The notes beneath the pieces are model-generated. The model was given only the letters and a program-made list of their open reading frames with translations. It was not told the DNA's origin and made no database searches. A stretch of 64,000 nt of DNA from Streptomyces globosus (lineage in GTDB: Bacteria > Actinomycetota > Actinomycetes > Streptomycetales > Streptomycetaceae), in NCBI RefSeq assembly GCF_003325375.1, contig NZ_CP030862.1:5957501-6021500 (forward strand), given 5' to 3'. This document shows, piece after piece, positions 17,394 through 27,374 of the stretch; position 1 is the first letter of the stretch, and each line of letters starts with the position of its first letter. Both the position numbers and the translations under genes were made by a program.

Positions 17394-17744
17394 TCAGAGA
17401 TACAGACCCGTGGAGTCCTCCGCCCCCTCCAGCCGCTCCGCGGCCACGGCGTGCAGATCACGCTCGCGCATCAGCACGTACGTCGCACCCCGCACCTCGA
17501 CCTCGGCCCGGTCCTCGGGGTCGTACAGCACCCGGTCGCCCGGCTCAACGCTGCGCACGTTCTGCCCGACCGCGACCACCTCGGCCCAGGCCAGCCGCTT
17601 GCCCACGGCCGCCGTCGCCGGGATCAGGATGCCGCCGCCCGAGCGCCGCTCGCCCTCGGGCTTGTCGGACTTCACGAGCACGCGGTCGTGCAGCATGCGG
17701 ATGGGCAGCTTGTCGTGGGTGGTGGTGTTGGTGTCGTCGCTCAC
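17394..17744 (-). CDS. GroES-family co-chaperonin-like protein
   Basis: A 116-residue chaperonin-10 fold: LPIRMLHDRVLVKSDKPEGERRSGGGILIPATAAVGKRLAWAEVVAVG, then VEPGDRVLYDPEDRAEVEVRG. This includes the mobile-loop region (GERRSGGGILIP). No groEL is adjacent and the C-terminus extends by about 15 residues beyond the usual end, so it is probably a divergent paralogue with its own role rather than the main GroES. GTG start; TAGGTT at 17756-17751 ends 6 nt upstream, suggesting a leaderless mRNA. Confidence 0.85.
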   Translation of the reverse strand: MSDDTNTTTHDKLPIRMLHDRVLVKSDKPEGERRSGGGILIPATAAVGKRLAWAEVVAVGQNVRSVEPGDRVLYDPEDRAEVEVRGATYVLMRERDLHAVAAERLEGAEDSTGLYL

Positions 17745-17792
17745 GCCCCGAACCTACCCGCCCGCGCCCGGCCTGTCCGCCGCAGGGGTGGG

Positions 17793-18143
17793 TCAGCGGC
17801 GGCGGCGCGCCGACACCACCAGCAGGCCGATCACGCCCACGGCCACCAGCGCGACCGGCACCAGCCGCTCGATGCGCGGGGTGCCGTCCTCGTACCGCAG
17901 GCCGTCCCTGACGTCCGTCCACAGGCGGTTCGCCGCCACGACGGCCCGCCCGGCCGTCTCGTCGACCGTGGAGGCGACCCTGGCCTTCGCGTCCCCGACG
18001 ATCGTCTTCGGGTGCATGCGCACACCGATCTCGTCGAGCGTCTCGGCGAGCTGCTCGCGGCGGCGGACGATGTCCGCCTCGATCTGTGCGGGGGTCCTGG
18101 CTTCCTGCACCGCGCTGCCTCCGTCGTCGTGGTCCTGTCCCAT
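17793..18143 (-). CDS. DUF3618 membrane-tail protein
   Basis: A 116-residue protein with the DUF3618 signature EARTPAQIEADIVRRREQLAETLDEIGVRMHPKTI, an amphipathic middle (DAKARVASTVDETAGRAV) and a single C-terminal membrane helix (LVPVALVAVGVIGLLVV) with a basic end. Such proteins are common in actinobacteria; the function is unknown. It is divergent from bcp across a 78-nt promoter region. Confidence 0.85.
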   Translation of the reverse strand: MGQDHDDGGSAVQEARTPAQIEADIVRRREQLAETLDEIGVRMHPKTIVGDAKARVASTVDETAGRAVVAANRLWTDVRDGLRYEDGTPRIERLVPVALVAVGVIGLLVVSARRRR

Positions 18144-18221
18144 GGGGGCGTGATCCGCCGTGGACAGTCTGTCAGCTTAGTCTCGTCACGTAGCGATCCA
18201 CCTCCCGAGGAGACTGTCGAG

Positions 18222-18689
18222 ATGAGCGAGCGACTCCAGCCGGGCGACACCGCCCCCGCCTTCACCCTGCCCGACGCGGACGGCAAGGACGTCTCGCTCG
18301 CCGACCGCCTCGGCCGCAAGGTGATCGTGTACTTCTACCCGGCGGCGCTGACGCCGGGCTGCACCAAGCAGGCCTGCGACTTCACGGACAACCTGGAGCT
18401 GCTGGCCGGCGCCGGCTACGACGTGATCGGCGTGTCCCCGGACAAGCCGGAGAAGCTCGCGAAGTTCCGCGAGAAGGAGAACCTGAAGGTCACCCTCGTC
18501 GGCGACCCCGACAAGAAGGTGCTGGAGGCGTACGGCGCCTTCGGCGAGAAGAAGCTCTACGGCAAGACGGTGACGGGGGTGATCCGCTCGACGGTCGTCG
18601 TGGACGAGGAGGGCAAGGTCGAGCGCGCCCTGTACAACGTCAAGGCGACGGGCCACGTAGCCAAGATCATCAAGGACCTGGGCATCTGA
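18222..18689 (+). CDS. bcp: Thioredoxin-dependent thiol peroxidase (Bcp/PrxQ)
   Basis: A 155-residue peroxiredoxin. It reduces hydrogen peroxide and organic hydroperoxides with electrons from thioredoxin. The peroxidatic Cys47 lies in ALTPGCTKQACDF and the resolving Cys52 five residues later, the atypical two-Cys pattern of the BCP/PrxQ class. KVIVYFYP and IGVSPD are also typical. GAGGAG precedes the ATG at 18222 by about 10 nt. A hairpin terminator follows the gene. Confidence 0.95.
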   Translation: MSERLQPGDTAPAFTLPDADGKDVSLADRLGRKVIVYFYPAALTPGCTKQACDFTDNLELLAGAGYDVIGVSPDKPEKLAKFREKENLKVTLVGDPDKKVLEAYGAFGEKKLYGKTVTGVIRSTVVVDEEGKVERALYNVKATGHVAKIIKDLGI

Positions 18690-18706
18690 CGGCCCCGCCC
18701 TCGGAG

Positions 18707-18733
18707 CGGCCCGCCCCCTCCCGGGGCGGGCCG
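18707..18733 (+). terminator. Terminator of bcp
   Basis: CGGCCCGCCCC and GGGGCGGGCCG form an 11-bp GC stem with a 5-nt loop, followed by TTCCGCTTGT, shortly after the bcp stop codon. Confidence 0.75.
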
Positions 18734-18940
18734 TTCCGCTTGTCGGACGGATCGACCATGCCGGCGGGCACCGGCCGGACAACCGCCCGGGCAGCCTCCG
18801 CTCCCTACGCCCCAACTGCCACGGCCTGACGGACGCGTGGCGCCGCAGGCGCCGCCCCAAGTCCTTCACCCCCGCGGGCTCCGCCCCGTTAGACTGGGCA
18901 CAGCCCAGGCTGACCCAATGTCCGCATTGGGCAAGATGTC

Positions 18941-19024
18941 GCGGTTGTGGTGGAATTGGCAGTCACGCTGGGTTTAGGTCCCAGTGGGGTAAAACCCGTG
19001 GGGGTTCGAGTCCCCCCAACCGCA
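18941..19024 (+). tRNA. tRNA-Leu (UAG anticodon)
   Basis: An 84-nt class II tRNA. The acceptor stem is GCGGTTG/CAACCGC with discriminator A at 19024. The anticodon stem CTGGG/CCCAG (18968-18984) encloses TTTAGGT, giving anticodon TAG. A long variable arm and the T-arm GGGGGTTCGAGTCCCCC follow. CCA is not encoded. Reads CUA-family leucine codons. Confidence 0.95.
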
Positions 19025-19034
19025 CGGGTACGCA

Positions 19035-19068
19035 GAAGGCCCTGTACGCAGCCGCGTACGGGGCCTTC
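19035..19068 (+). terminator. Stem-loop after tRNA-Leu
   Basis: GAAGGCCC(T)GTACGC pairs with GCGTACGGGGCCTTC around a 4-nt loop, 11 nt after the tRNA. It lies between the tRNA and the convergent rdgB, so it may end both transcripts. Confidence 0.75.
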
Positions 19069-19083
19069 GCTGCATCACCGGCC

Positions 19084-19707
19084 TCAGCCCAGCAGGTCGC
19101 GGATCGCCGGGATCAGGGCGCGGAAGGCCTGGCCGCGGTGGGAGATCGCGTTCTTCTCGGCCGCGGTCATCTCCGCGCAGGTGCGGGTCTCGCCGAGCGG
19201 CTGGAGGATCGGGTCGTAGCCGAAGCCGCCGCTGCCGGCCGGGGCGTGGCGGAGGGTGCCGGTGAGGCGGCCCTCGACGACGGCTTCGGTGCCGTCGGGC
19301 AGGGCGAGGGCGGCCGCGCAGGCGAAGTGGGCGGCGCGGTGCCCGTCGGCGATGTCGGCGAGCTGGGCGAGGAGCAGGTCGAGGTTGGCCTTGTCGTCGC
19401 CGTGGCGGCCGGCCCAGCGGGCGGAGAAGATGCCGGGGGCGCCGCCGAGGACGTCGACGCAGAGGCCGGAGTCGTCGGCGATGGCGGGCAGGCCGGTGGC
19501 GAGGGCCAGGGCGTGCGCCTTGAGGAGGGCGTTCTCGGCGAAGGTGACGCCGGTCTCCTTGACGTCGGGGACGTCGGGGTACGCGTCCGCGCCGACCAGC
19601 TCGTAGGGCAGGCCGGCGTCGGACAGGATGGCGCGCAGTTCGGAGACTTTGCCCTGGTTGCGGGTGGCCAGGATGAGGCGCGGGGGCGTCGAGGTCATGG
19701 CGCCCAT
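19084..19707 (-). CDS. rdgB: RdgB/HAM1 non-canonical purine NTP pyrophosphatase
   Basis: A 207-residue house-cleaning enzyme that hydrolyses dITP, XTP and ITP to the monophosphate and keeps deaminated purines out of nucleic acids. Family motifs: LILATRNQGKVSELRAIL, TFAENALLKAHALA, AIADDSGLCVDVLGGAPGIFSARWAG, FGYDPI and the C-terminal SHRGQAFRAL. The start could be the ATG at 19707 or 19698 (MTSTPP). In the order of this region it is followed on the same strand by the lipoprotein and preceded by RNase PH. Confidence 0.95.
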   Translation of the reverse strand: MGAMTSTPPRLILATRNQGKVSELRAILSDAGLPYELVGADAYPDVPDVKETGVTFAENALLKAHALALATGLPAIADDSGLCVDVLGGAPGIFSARWAGRHGDDKANLDLLLAQLADIADGHRAAHFACAAALALPDGTEAVVEGRLTGTLRHAPAGSGGFGYDPILQPLGETRTCAEMTAAEKNAISHRGQAFRALIPAIRDLLG

Positions 19708-19739
19708 TATTCCGTCCGGGCCGGTCCCGCCTGCGGGTG

Positions 19740-20120
19740 TCAGCCCGGGGTGCAGACCTTGGAGATCTCCTTGGCGGCGTCGGCGACGGGGGTGACGTCG
19801 GGGGTGGTGTTGCCGCTCTGGAGGGAGGTGCGGACGCTCTGGACGGCCTTGTTCATGGAGTCGATGGCCGTGCCGAGGTCGGTGTTGTCGGTCTGGTCGC
19901 CGATCTTCTTCAGGTTCTCGTCGATCTTGTTGAGGGCGTTCTGGGCGTCCTGCGGGCTGTTGCCTGCGTTGGAGACGGCCTCCTGGAGGTCGCCGACGCC
20001 TTCGGTGATGGTGACGGCGGTGTTGGCGCAGTCCATGGCGGTGGAGATCGCGTCGCAGGCGGTCAGGGCCGGGATGGCGAGTGCGGCGGCCGCCGCCGCG
20101 GCGGCTATGCGGAGCTTCAT
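19740..20120 (-). CDS. Putative lipoprotein
   Basis: A 126-residue exported protein. A basic start (MKLR), an Ala-rich hydrophobic core and a lipobox-like ALTAC (Cys22) indicate lipidation and signal peptidase II cleavage. The mature part is helical and polar (DLQEAVSNAGNSPQDAQNALNKI, DENLKKIGDQTDN, SMNKAVQSVRTSL) with a conserved-looking C-terminal Cys near the end. No named family recognised. It lies between rdgB and rph on the same strand. Confidence 0.8.
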   Translation of the reverse strand: MKLRIAAAAAAAALAIPALTACDAISTAMDCANTAVTITEGVGDLQEAVSNAGNSPQDAQNALNKIDENLKKIGDQTDNTDLGTAIDSMNKAVQSVRTSLQSGNTTPDVTPVADAAKEISKVCTPG

Positions 20121-20257
20121 GCGTGGTCCCTCACGAGGTCGTGCGTCCGGTCGGTCGGCTGCGGGTCTGGGTCGGCTGCGGGGATGTGGACGGGCGCACG
20201 GCTGTGACACCGTGCGCCCGTACAGGTGAGGACGCCGTGGGGCGTCCGGTGGTTCTC

Positions 20258-20983
<726 letters not shown>

Positions 20984-20990
20984 GGCGTCG

Positions 20991-20996
20991 AGCCTA
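20991..20996 (-). promoter_or_regulatory. Leaderless -10 element of rph
   Basis: TAGGCT on the minus strand, exactly 7 nt upstream of the rph ATG. No clear -35 box. Confidence 0.55.
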
Positions 20997-21080
20997 GTGG
21001 GTGCGGCGGTACGCGAAGACCCCGTCGGGTCGGGTGCGGGGTGACGGGGTCCGGCGTGGTGGTGGCGCGGTGCGCTCAGG

Positions 21081-21314
21081 TCACATCATGTCTTCGATTT
21101 CGGCGGCGATGGGGTCGGCGTCGGTGCCGATGACGACCTGGACGGCGGTGCCCATCCTGACGACGCCGTGGGCGCCGGCGGCCTTGAGGGCGGCTTCGTC
21201 GACGAGTTCGGGGTCGTTGACCTCGGTGCGCAGGCGGGTGATGCAGCCTTCGACTTCTTCGATGTTGTCGATGCCGCCGAGCCCGGCGACGATCTTCTCA
21301 GCCTTGGTGGCCAT
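21081..21314 (-). CDS. nagF: PTS glucose/GlcNAc EIIB component
   Basis: A 77-residue stand-alone EIIB domain. The phosphorylated cysteine lies in IEEVEGCITRLRTEVNDP (Cys24), with the usual AAGAHGVVRMGTAVQVVIG beyond it. EIIB passes phosphate from EIIA to the sugar bound by EIIC. It is divergent from an EIIC gene and shares its promoter region with a DasR-type site, as for the nagF-nagE cluster of S. coelicolor. GlcNAc specificity is inferred from that context. Confidence 0.92.
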   Translation of the reverse strand: MATKAEKIVAGLGGIDNIEEVEGCITRLRTEVNDPELVDEAALKAAGAHGVVRMGTAVQVVIGTDADPIAAEIEDMM

Positions 21315-21488
21315 GCGTTTCTCCCTGTTTTCCGAAGAACGGTCTCGGCGGTCCCGGGCGGGCGCGGGAACCGTTTCGTCACGGTAGCCCACTGTTGGCC
21401 CAGTTTCTCGAGCGCGGTTCCGGCGTCTGCCGAATGATGACGATCAGCAGTGACCTGTCCTCCGGGCGGGGTGTGCGACCGCACCCGG

Positions 21489-21504
21489 AGTGGTCTACAC
21501 CAGT
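21489..21504. promoter_or_regulatory. DasR-type operator (dre) before nagE1/nagF
   Basis: AGTGGTCTACACCAGT is close to the DasR consensus ACTGGTCTAGACCAGT and is palindromic except for the centre. It lies 50 nt before the nagE1 start in the nagF-nagE1 intergenic region. DasR is a GntR repressor released by glucosamine-6-phosphate. Confidence 0.85.
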
Positions 21505-21554
21505 GTGCCGCACGGACCGCACGTGCCCAAACGGGCCCGCAGGGGAGGAAGCCG

Positions 21555-22862
21555 ATGAGCGCGAACGGCAGTGCGGCGGCAGCGCCGCCGCAGCAGTGGT
21601 GGAGCGGCCTGTTCCAGGGGCTGCAGAAGATGGGGCGGAGCCTGCAGCTGCCGATCGCGGTGCTGCCCGCGGCGGGGATCCTGACCAGGCTGGGCCAGGA
21701 CGACGTGTTCGGTCCGGACGGCCTGGACTGGGATGTGGTGGCGAAGGTGATGGCCGGGGCGGGCGGGGCGCTGCTCAATCCGGAGTTGGGGCTGCCGCTG
21801 CTGTTCTGCGTCGGCGTGGCGATCGGGATGGCGAAGAAGGGGGACGGGTCGACGGCTCTGGCGGCGGTGGCCGGCTTCCTGGTGTACCGGGGGGTGCTGC
21901 GGGCGTTTCCGAACGAGTGCCCCGGGGGGACGCGGGTGGTGGGGACGGGCTGCCTCACCGACGACAACAACACGTTCGTGGAGTTCTCGTACCAGAACCC
22001 GGGGGTGTTCGGCGGGATCGTGATGGGTCTGCTGACGGCGTGGTTCTGGCAGCGGTACCACCGGGTGAAGCTGGTGGACTGGCTGGGCTTCTTCAACGGG
22101 CGGCGGCTGGTGCCGATCATCATGTCGTTCGTGGCGATCGGGTTCGCCGCGCTGTGCCTGTGGGTGTGGCCGGCGGTCGGTGCGGGGCTGGAGGCCTTCT
22201 CGGACTGGCTGACGGGGCTGGGGGCGTGGGGCGGCGGGATCTTCGGTGTGGCGAACCGTGCGCTGCTGGTGATCGGGCTGCACCAGTTCCTGAACGTGCC
22301 GGTGTGGTTCCAGTTCGGCAGTTACACGACGCCGGAGGGGAAGACGGTGCACGGCGACATCAACATGTTCCTGAACGGGGACCCGGAGGCGGGCCTGTTC
22401 CTGACGGGCTTCTTCCCGATCATGATGTTCGCCCTGCCGGGTGCGGCGTTGGCGATCACGCACTGCGCGAAGCCGCAGCGCCGCAAGGAGGTGGGCGGGT
22501 TGATGCTGTCGGTGGCGCTGACGTCGTTCGTCACGGGGATCACGGAGCCGCTGGAGTACTCCTTCCTGTTCGTGGCGCCGGCGCTGTACGCGGTCCACGC
22601 GCTGCTGACGGGTGTGTCGATGGCGGTGACGTGGGCGCTGGGCGTGAAGGACGGGTTCAGCTTCTCGGCCGGGTTGATCGACTACATCATCAACTGGGGG
22701 CTGGCGACGAAGCCGTGGCTGATCATCCCGATCGGGCTGGGCTTCGCGGCGGTGTACTACGCGGTCTTCCGCTTCGCGATCACCCGGTTCGACATCCCGA
22801 CGCCGGGGCGGGAGTCGGATGAGGAGATCGAGGCGATGCGGGCCGAGAACACCAAGGCGTAG
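21555..22862 (+). CDS. nagE1: PTS EIIC, N-acetylglucosamine-type permease (first copy)
   Basis: A 435-residue EIIC membrane channel. The start MSANGSAAAAPPQQW leads to LQKMGRSLQLPIAVLPAAGILTRLGQ, the family's first helix. GLHQFLNVPVWFQFGSYTT and GFFPIMMFALPGAALAITH, then SFVTGITEPLEYSFLFVAPALYAVHALLTG, are EIIC sugar-site sequences (ITEPLEY). No EIIB or EIIA domain is fused, matching the separate nagF. The ATG at 21555 follows GGGGAGGAAG. A longer frame upstream overlaps the operator and is not translated. GlcNAc as substrate is inferred from context. Confidence 0.9.
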   Translation: MSANGSAAAAPPQQWWSGLFQGLQKMGRSLQLPIAVLPAAGILTRLGQDDVFGPDGLDWDVVAKVMAGAGGALLNPELGLPLLFCVGVAIGMAKKGDGSTALAAVAGFLVYRGVLRAFPNECPGGTRVVGTGCLTDDNNTFVEFSYQNPGVFGGIVMGLLTAWFWQRYHRVKLVDWLGFFNGRRLVPIIMSFVAIGFAALCLWVWPAVGAGLEAFSDWLTGLGAWGGGIFGVANRALLVIGLHQFLNVPVWFQFGSYTTPEGKTVHGDINMFLNGDPEAGLFLTGFFPIMMFALPGAALAITHCAKPQRRKEVGGLMLSVALTSFVTGITEPLEYSFLFVAPALYAVHALLTGVSMAVTWALGVKDGFSFSAGLIDYIINWGLATKPWLIIPIGLGFAAVYYAVFRFAITRFDIPTPGRESDEEIEAMRAENTKA

Positions 22863-23055
22863 CCGCTCCCGTCCGTTCTGCTGCCGGTCGGCGCAGGCCC
22901 TCGTCACTTCGGTGCGGGGGCCTTCCGCTTGCCCGGGTCCGGGCCGTGGGCGCTCCGGCGGTGCGGGGTGTGCCGCGGGACACACGCGGGGGCTGGGAGT
23001 GTGGCGCAGGCCACAGAAAATCGAAGGTTCCTTATCTAACCCCGACCGTGCTAAA

Positions 23056-23071
23056 ACTGGTCTACACCACG
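23056..23071. promoter_or_regulatory. DasR-type operator, upstream of nagE2 (distal)
   Basis: ACTGGTCTACACCACG matches the dre consensus in its first eleven positions up to the central pair. Separated from the next site by a single nucleotide. Confidence 0.8.
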
Positions 23072-23072
23072 C

Positions 23073-23088
23073 ATTGGTGTAGACCACG
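23073..23088. promoter_or_regulatory. DasR-type operator, upstream of nagE2 (proximal)
   Basis: ATTGGTGTAGACCACG is a second dre-like site next to the first. The two together also form a larger inverted repeat (TGGTCTACACCA against TGGTGTAGACCA). Two half-overlapping sites about 90 nt before the start suggest tight, possibly cooperative, DasR control. Confidence 0.8.
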
Positions 23089-23177
23089 CGGGTCCATCGG
23101 GAGTCCGCGTCACCCCCAAATAAGACGTCGCCGTCCCCCTTGCTCCTCTGGCGGCGCCTTGCCCCCTGGAGGAAGTT

Positions 23178-24440
<1,263 letters not shown>

Positions 24441-24467
24441 GGGCCGCCGCCTCGGCCGGAAACGACC

Positions 24468-24506
24468 GGAGCCCCTGCCCTCCCGTGACGGGAGGGCAGG
24501 GGCTCC
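24468..24506. terminator. Strong bidirectional hairpin after nagE2
   Basis: A perfect 19-bp stem (GGAGCCCCTGCCCTCCCGT against its complement) with a minimal loop, between the convergent nagE2 and MBL-hydrolase genes. Confidence 0.85.
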
Positions 24507-24540
24507 GCCGTATGCGGGCGCAGTGCGCAGCGGCCCGGGT

Positions 24541-25293
24541 TCAGACCTCGTACACGGCGCCCGCGTACGCCAGGTCCACCGGACCGCCGTACGCCGCGCG
24601 CGCGTCGGCGAGGTTCCGGCGGGCGTCCGTCCACGGCGGGATGTGGGTCAGCACGAGCCTGCCGACGTCGCCTTCGCGCGCGCACTCGCCCGCCTCGCGG
24701 CCGTTGAGGTGGAGGCCGGGGATGTCCTCCTTGCCGTGCGTGAACGACGCCTCGCACAGGAACAGGTCGACGCCCTCCGCGAGCGCCCCCAGTTCCGCGC
24801 AGACCCCCGTGTCGCCCGAGTAGGCCAGCGAGCGTCCGCCGTGCTCGACGCGGATGCCGTAGGCCTCCACCGGATGGCTGACCCGCTCGGTGCGGACCTG
24901 GAACGGGCCGATCTCGAAGGCGCCGGGCTTCAGCGTGCGGAAGTCGAAGACCTCGCTCATCGAGCGCTCGTCGGGGACGTCCTCGTACGCGGTCGTCAGG
25001 CGCTTCTCGGTGCCCTCCGGGCCGTACACGGGGAGGGGGCCGCAGCGGCCGCCCTCGTGGCGGTAGTAGCGGGCCACGAAGTACGCGCACATGTCGATGC
25101 AGTGGTCGGCGTGCAGGTGGCTGAGGAAGATCGCGTCGAGGTCGTACAGGCCGCAGTGGCGCTGCAGCTCGCCGAGGGCGCCGTTGCCCATGTCGAGGAG
25201 CAGCCGGAAGCCGTCGGCCTCGACGAGGTAGCTCGAGCAGGCCGATTCCGCGGACGGGAACGACCCCGAGCAGCCGACGACGGTGAGCTTCAT
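24541..25293 (-). CDS. MBL-fold metallo-hydrolase, RNase Z-like
   Basis: A 250-residue metallo-beta-lactamase-fold protein. Metal ligands: FLSHLHADHCIDM (HxHxDH, near residue 60), SHPVEAYG with a His, and SGDTG. The late VLTHIPPW supplies the last His. RNase Z-like length without the tRNA-binding exosite that I can see. It may be a phosphodiesterase or cyclase-like hydrolase acting on nucleic acids or small esters. GGAGG precedes the ATG. Apparently monocistronic. Confidence 0.85.
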   Translation of the reverse strand: MKLTVVGCSGSFPSAESACSSYLVEADGFRLLLDMGNGALGELQRHCGLYDLDAIFLSHLHADHCIDMCAYFVARYYRHEGGRCGPLPVYGPEGTEKRLTTAYEDVPDERSMSEVFDFRTLKPGAFEIGPFQVRTERVSHPVEAYGIRVEHGGRSLAYSGDTGVCAELGALAEGVDLFLCEASFTHGKEDIPGLHLNGREAGECAREGDVGRLVLTHIPPWTDARRNLADARAAYGGPVDLAYAGAVYEV

Positions 25294-25520
25294 GGAGTGA
25301 CAACCTCCGGGACGGTCCGTGGACGGAGTGCGGGCCGTGCGTGGGTCGAGCGTAAGGCGCGAAACGTCGGGTCGCTCCTCCGCGGCAGGCCGTTGTGGGG
25401 CGAATCACCTGTGGTGTCACCCGGCAGAGCGATGCGGGGCCCGGGAGTTGCCGCTGCGGGGCGGCGCGGGCGGCGGTGCACTGCCGCGCCGGGGCGTGCG
25501 GGCGCGACTACCGTCGGACT

Positions 25521-25943
25521 ATGGACACGTCCTGGTGGCCGGCGGCCGCGGCGGTGGTGGCCGTGCTGCTGCTGGTGCTGGTCGCGGGGGTGCGGCCGGG
25601 CGCCGGCCGGCGGGCCCCGCCACCGCACGGCCGGGGCCCGGCGCCGCAGCCGCGGCCGGGCGAGCTGTGGTGCCTGGCGGACGGGCGGCCGTGCCTGGTG
25701 CTGGCGTCCCGGCCGGTACGGGCGCACCGGGCGCGCGTCGCCTGGATCAGCGGGAAGTACGACGACCGGCGGGCCGGGGTGGTCCCGCTGCCGCCGGGGA
25801 CGGTCGGGGTGACGCCGGGCCGGGTGGGGTACCTGGAGGCGGACCGCCCGTCGGAGGTGTGGGTGTGGGAGTTCCGGCGCCGGCTGGGCACGCTGGACCC
25901 GGCGGTGTGGGACGAGGTCAAGGGACTGGGAGGAGGACGCTGA
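25521..25943 (+). CDS. Membrane-anchored PemK/MazF-like protein
   Basis: A 140-residue protein: one N-terminal membrane helix (WWPAAAAVVAVLLLVLVAG), a basic/Pro linker, then PGELWCLADGRPCLVLASRPV, HRARVAWISGKYDDRRAGVVPLPPGTVG and TPGRVGYLEADRPSEV. The PGELW...RPCLVL pattern and beta-rich remainder resemble the PemK/MazF SH3-like fold. The typical D/P-rich segment between them is short. Known toxins of this fold cut mRNA, but membrane tethering and no visible antitoxin make that unlikely here. It overlaps the next gene by 1 nt (TGATG). Confidence 0.55.
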   Translation: MDTSWWPAAAAVVAVLLLVLVAGVRPGAGRRAPPPHGRGPAPQPRPGELWCLADGRPCLVLASRPVRAHRARVAWISGKYDDRRAGVVPLPPGTVGVTPGRVGYLEADRPSEVWVWEFRRRLGTLDPAVWDEVKGLGGGR

Positions 25944-26305
25944 TGGTGCGGGCGGCGGTGCGGGTGCGGCGCGTCTACGACCCCCCGGAGCCGGGGGCGG
26001 ACGGGGTGCGGGTCCTGGTGGACCGGCTGTGGCCGCGCGGCCTGGCGAAGGCGGACGCGGCGGTGGACGAGTGGCCGAAGGCGGTCACCCCGTCCGCGGA
26101 GCTCCGCAGGGATTACCACGCGGGCGGCGTCGGCGCGGAGGAGTTCCGCGAGCGGTACGAGGCGGAGCTGGCGGAACCGGAGCCCGCGGCGGAGCTGGAC
26201 CGGCTGCGGGCCCTGGCGGAGCGGGGTCCGCTGACCCTGCTGACCGCGGTCCGCGAACCGGACTCCAGCCACGCGGCGGTGCTGGCGGCCCTCCTGGCGC
26301 GCTGA
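25943..26305 (+). CDS. DUF488 family protein
   Basis: A 120-residue protein with the DUF488 signature: VRRVYDPPEPGADGVRVLVDRLWPRGLAKADAAVDEW, then ELRRDYHAGG and EEFRERYEAEL, ending in LTLLTAVREPDSSHAAVL. The family is widespread and of unknown function. The start codon overlaps the previous stop, so the two genes are translationally coupled. Confidence 0.88.
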   Translation: MVRAAVRVRRVYDPPEPGADGVRVLVDRLWPRGLAKADAAVDEWPKAVTPSAELRRDYHAGGVGAEEFRERYEAELAEPEPAAELDRLRALAERGPLTLLTAVREPDSSHAAVLAALLAR

Positions 26306-26308
26306 CCG

Positions 26309-26344
26309 CCGGGGCCGTCCGCCCGCGCGGGCGGACGGCCCCGG
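26309..26344. terminator. Perfect 36-bp palindromic terminator
   Basis: An uninterrupted self-complementary palindrome centred on CGCG (18 bp per arm), directly after the DUF488 stop and before the convergent cysM. Should work in both directions. Confidence 0.85.
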
Positions 26345-26423
26345 GCCTCGGGCGGAGGCCGGCGGGCTGGTGGGCCGGCGGGCGCCTCGGGCGGAGCCCC
26401 GCCCGCCGGGCCTCCGGGGGCCG

Positions 26424-27374
26424 TCAGGCCCAGAGTTGGCCCTGGAGGACCTCGACGGCCTCCTCCGTCGTCGCCGCCGTGTAGACGCCGGTCGACAGGT
26501 ACTTCCAGCCTCCGTCGGCCACGACGAAGACGATGTCGGCGGTCTCGCCGGCGGCGACCGCCTTGCGGCCGACGCCGATCGCCGCGTGGAGGGCGGCGCC
26601 GGTGGAGACGCCCGCGAAGATGCCCTCCTGCTGGAGGAGTTCGCGGGTGCGGGCCACCGCGTCCGCGGAGCCCACCGAGTAGCGGGTGGTGAGCACCGAG
26701 GCGTCGTACAGCTCGGGCACGAAGCCCTCGTCGAGGTTCCGGAGGCCGTAGACGAGGTCGTCGTACCGCGGCTCGGCCGCGACGATCTTCACGCCGTCGA
26801 CGTGCTCGCGCAGGTAGCGGCCGGCGCCCATCAGGGTGCCGGTGGTGCCCAGGCCCGCCACGAAGTGGGTGATCGAGGGGAGGTCCCGCAGGATCTCGGG
26901 CCCGGTGGTGGCGTAGTGGGCGCCCGCGTTGTCGGGGTTGCCGTACTGGTAGAGCATCACCCAGTCCGGGTGCTCGGCCGCCAGCTCCTTGGCGACGCGG
27001 ACCGCGGTGTTGGAGCCGCCCGCCGCGGGCGAGGAGATGATCTCGGCTCCCCACATGGCGAGAAGGTCGCGGCGCTCCTGGCTGGTGTTCTCCGGCATGA
27101 CGCACACGATCCGGTAGCCCTTGAGCTTCGCCGCCATCGCCAGGGAGATGCCGGTGTTGCCGGAGGTGGGCTCCAGGATGGTGCAGCCGGGGTGGAGCCT
27201 GCCGTCCTTCTCGGCCTGCTCGACCATGTGGAGCGCGGGGCGGTCCTTGATCGAGCCGGTCGGGTTCCGGTCCTCCAGCTTGGCCCAGATGCGGACGTCC
27301 TCGGAGGGCGACAGCCTGGGCAGCCGGACGAGCGGGGTGTTGCCGACCGCGGCCAGCGGGGAGTCGTAGCGCAT
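26424..27374 (-). CDS. cysM: CysO-dependent cysteine synthase CysM
   Basis: A 316-residue PLP enzyme. The PLP lysine is Lys43 in NPTGSIKDRPA. The phosphate-cradle and substrate loops are PTSGNTG and GLGTTGTLMGAGRYLRE. In actinobacteria this CysM uses O-phosphoserine and the thiocarboxylate of CysO as sulfur donor, giving CysO-Cys. The adjacent cysO and mec genes support that assignment. TGATG overlap with the upstream cysO stop shows coupling. Confidence 0.95.
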   Translation of the reverse strand: MRYDSPLAAVGNTPLVRLPRLSPSEDVRIWAKLEDRNPTGSIKDRPALHMVEQAEKDGRLHPGCTILEPTSGNTGISLAMAAKLKGYRIVCVMPENTSQERRDLLAMWGAEIISSPAAGGSNTAVRVAKELAAEHPDWVMLYQYGNPDNAGAHYATTGPEILRDLPSITHFVAGLGTTGTLMGAGRYLREHVDGVKIVAAEPRYDDLVYGLRNLDEGFVPELYDASVLTTRYSVGSADAVARTRELLQQEGIFAGVSTGAALHAAIGVGRKAVAAGETADIVFVVADGGWKYLSTGVYTAATTEEAVEVLQGQLWA

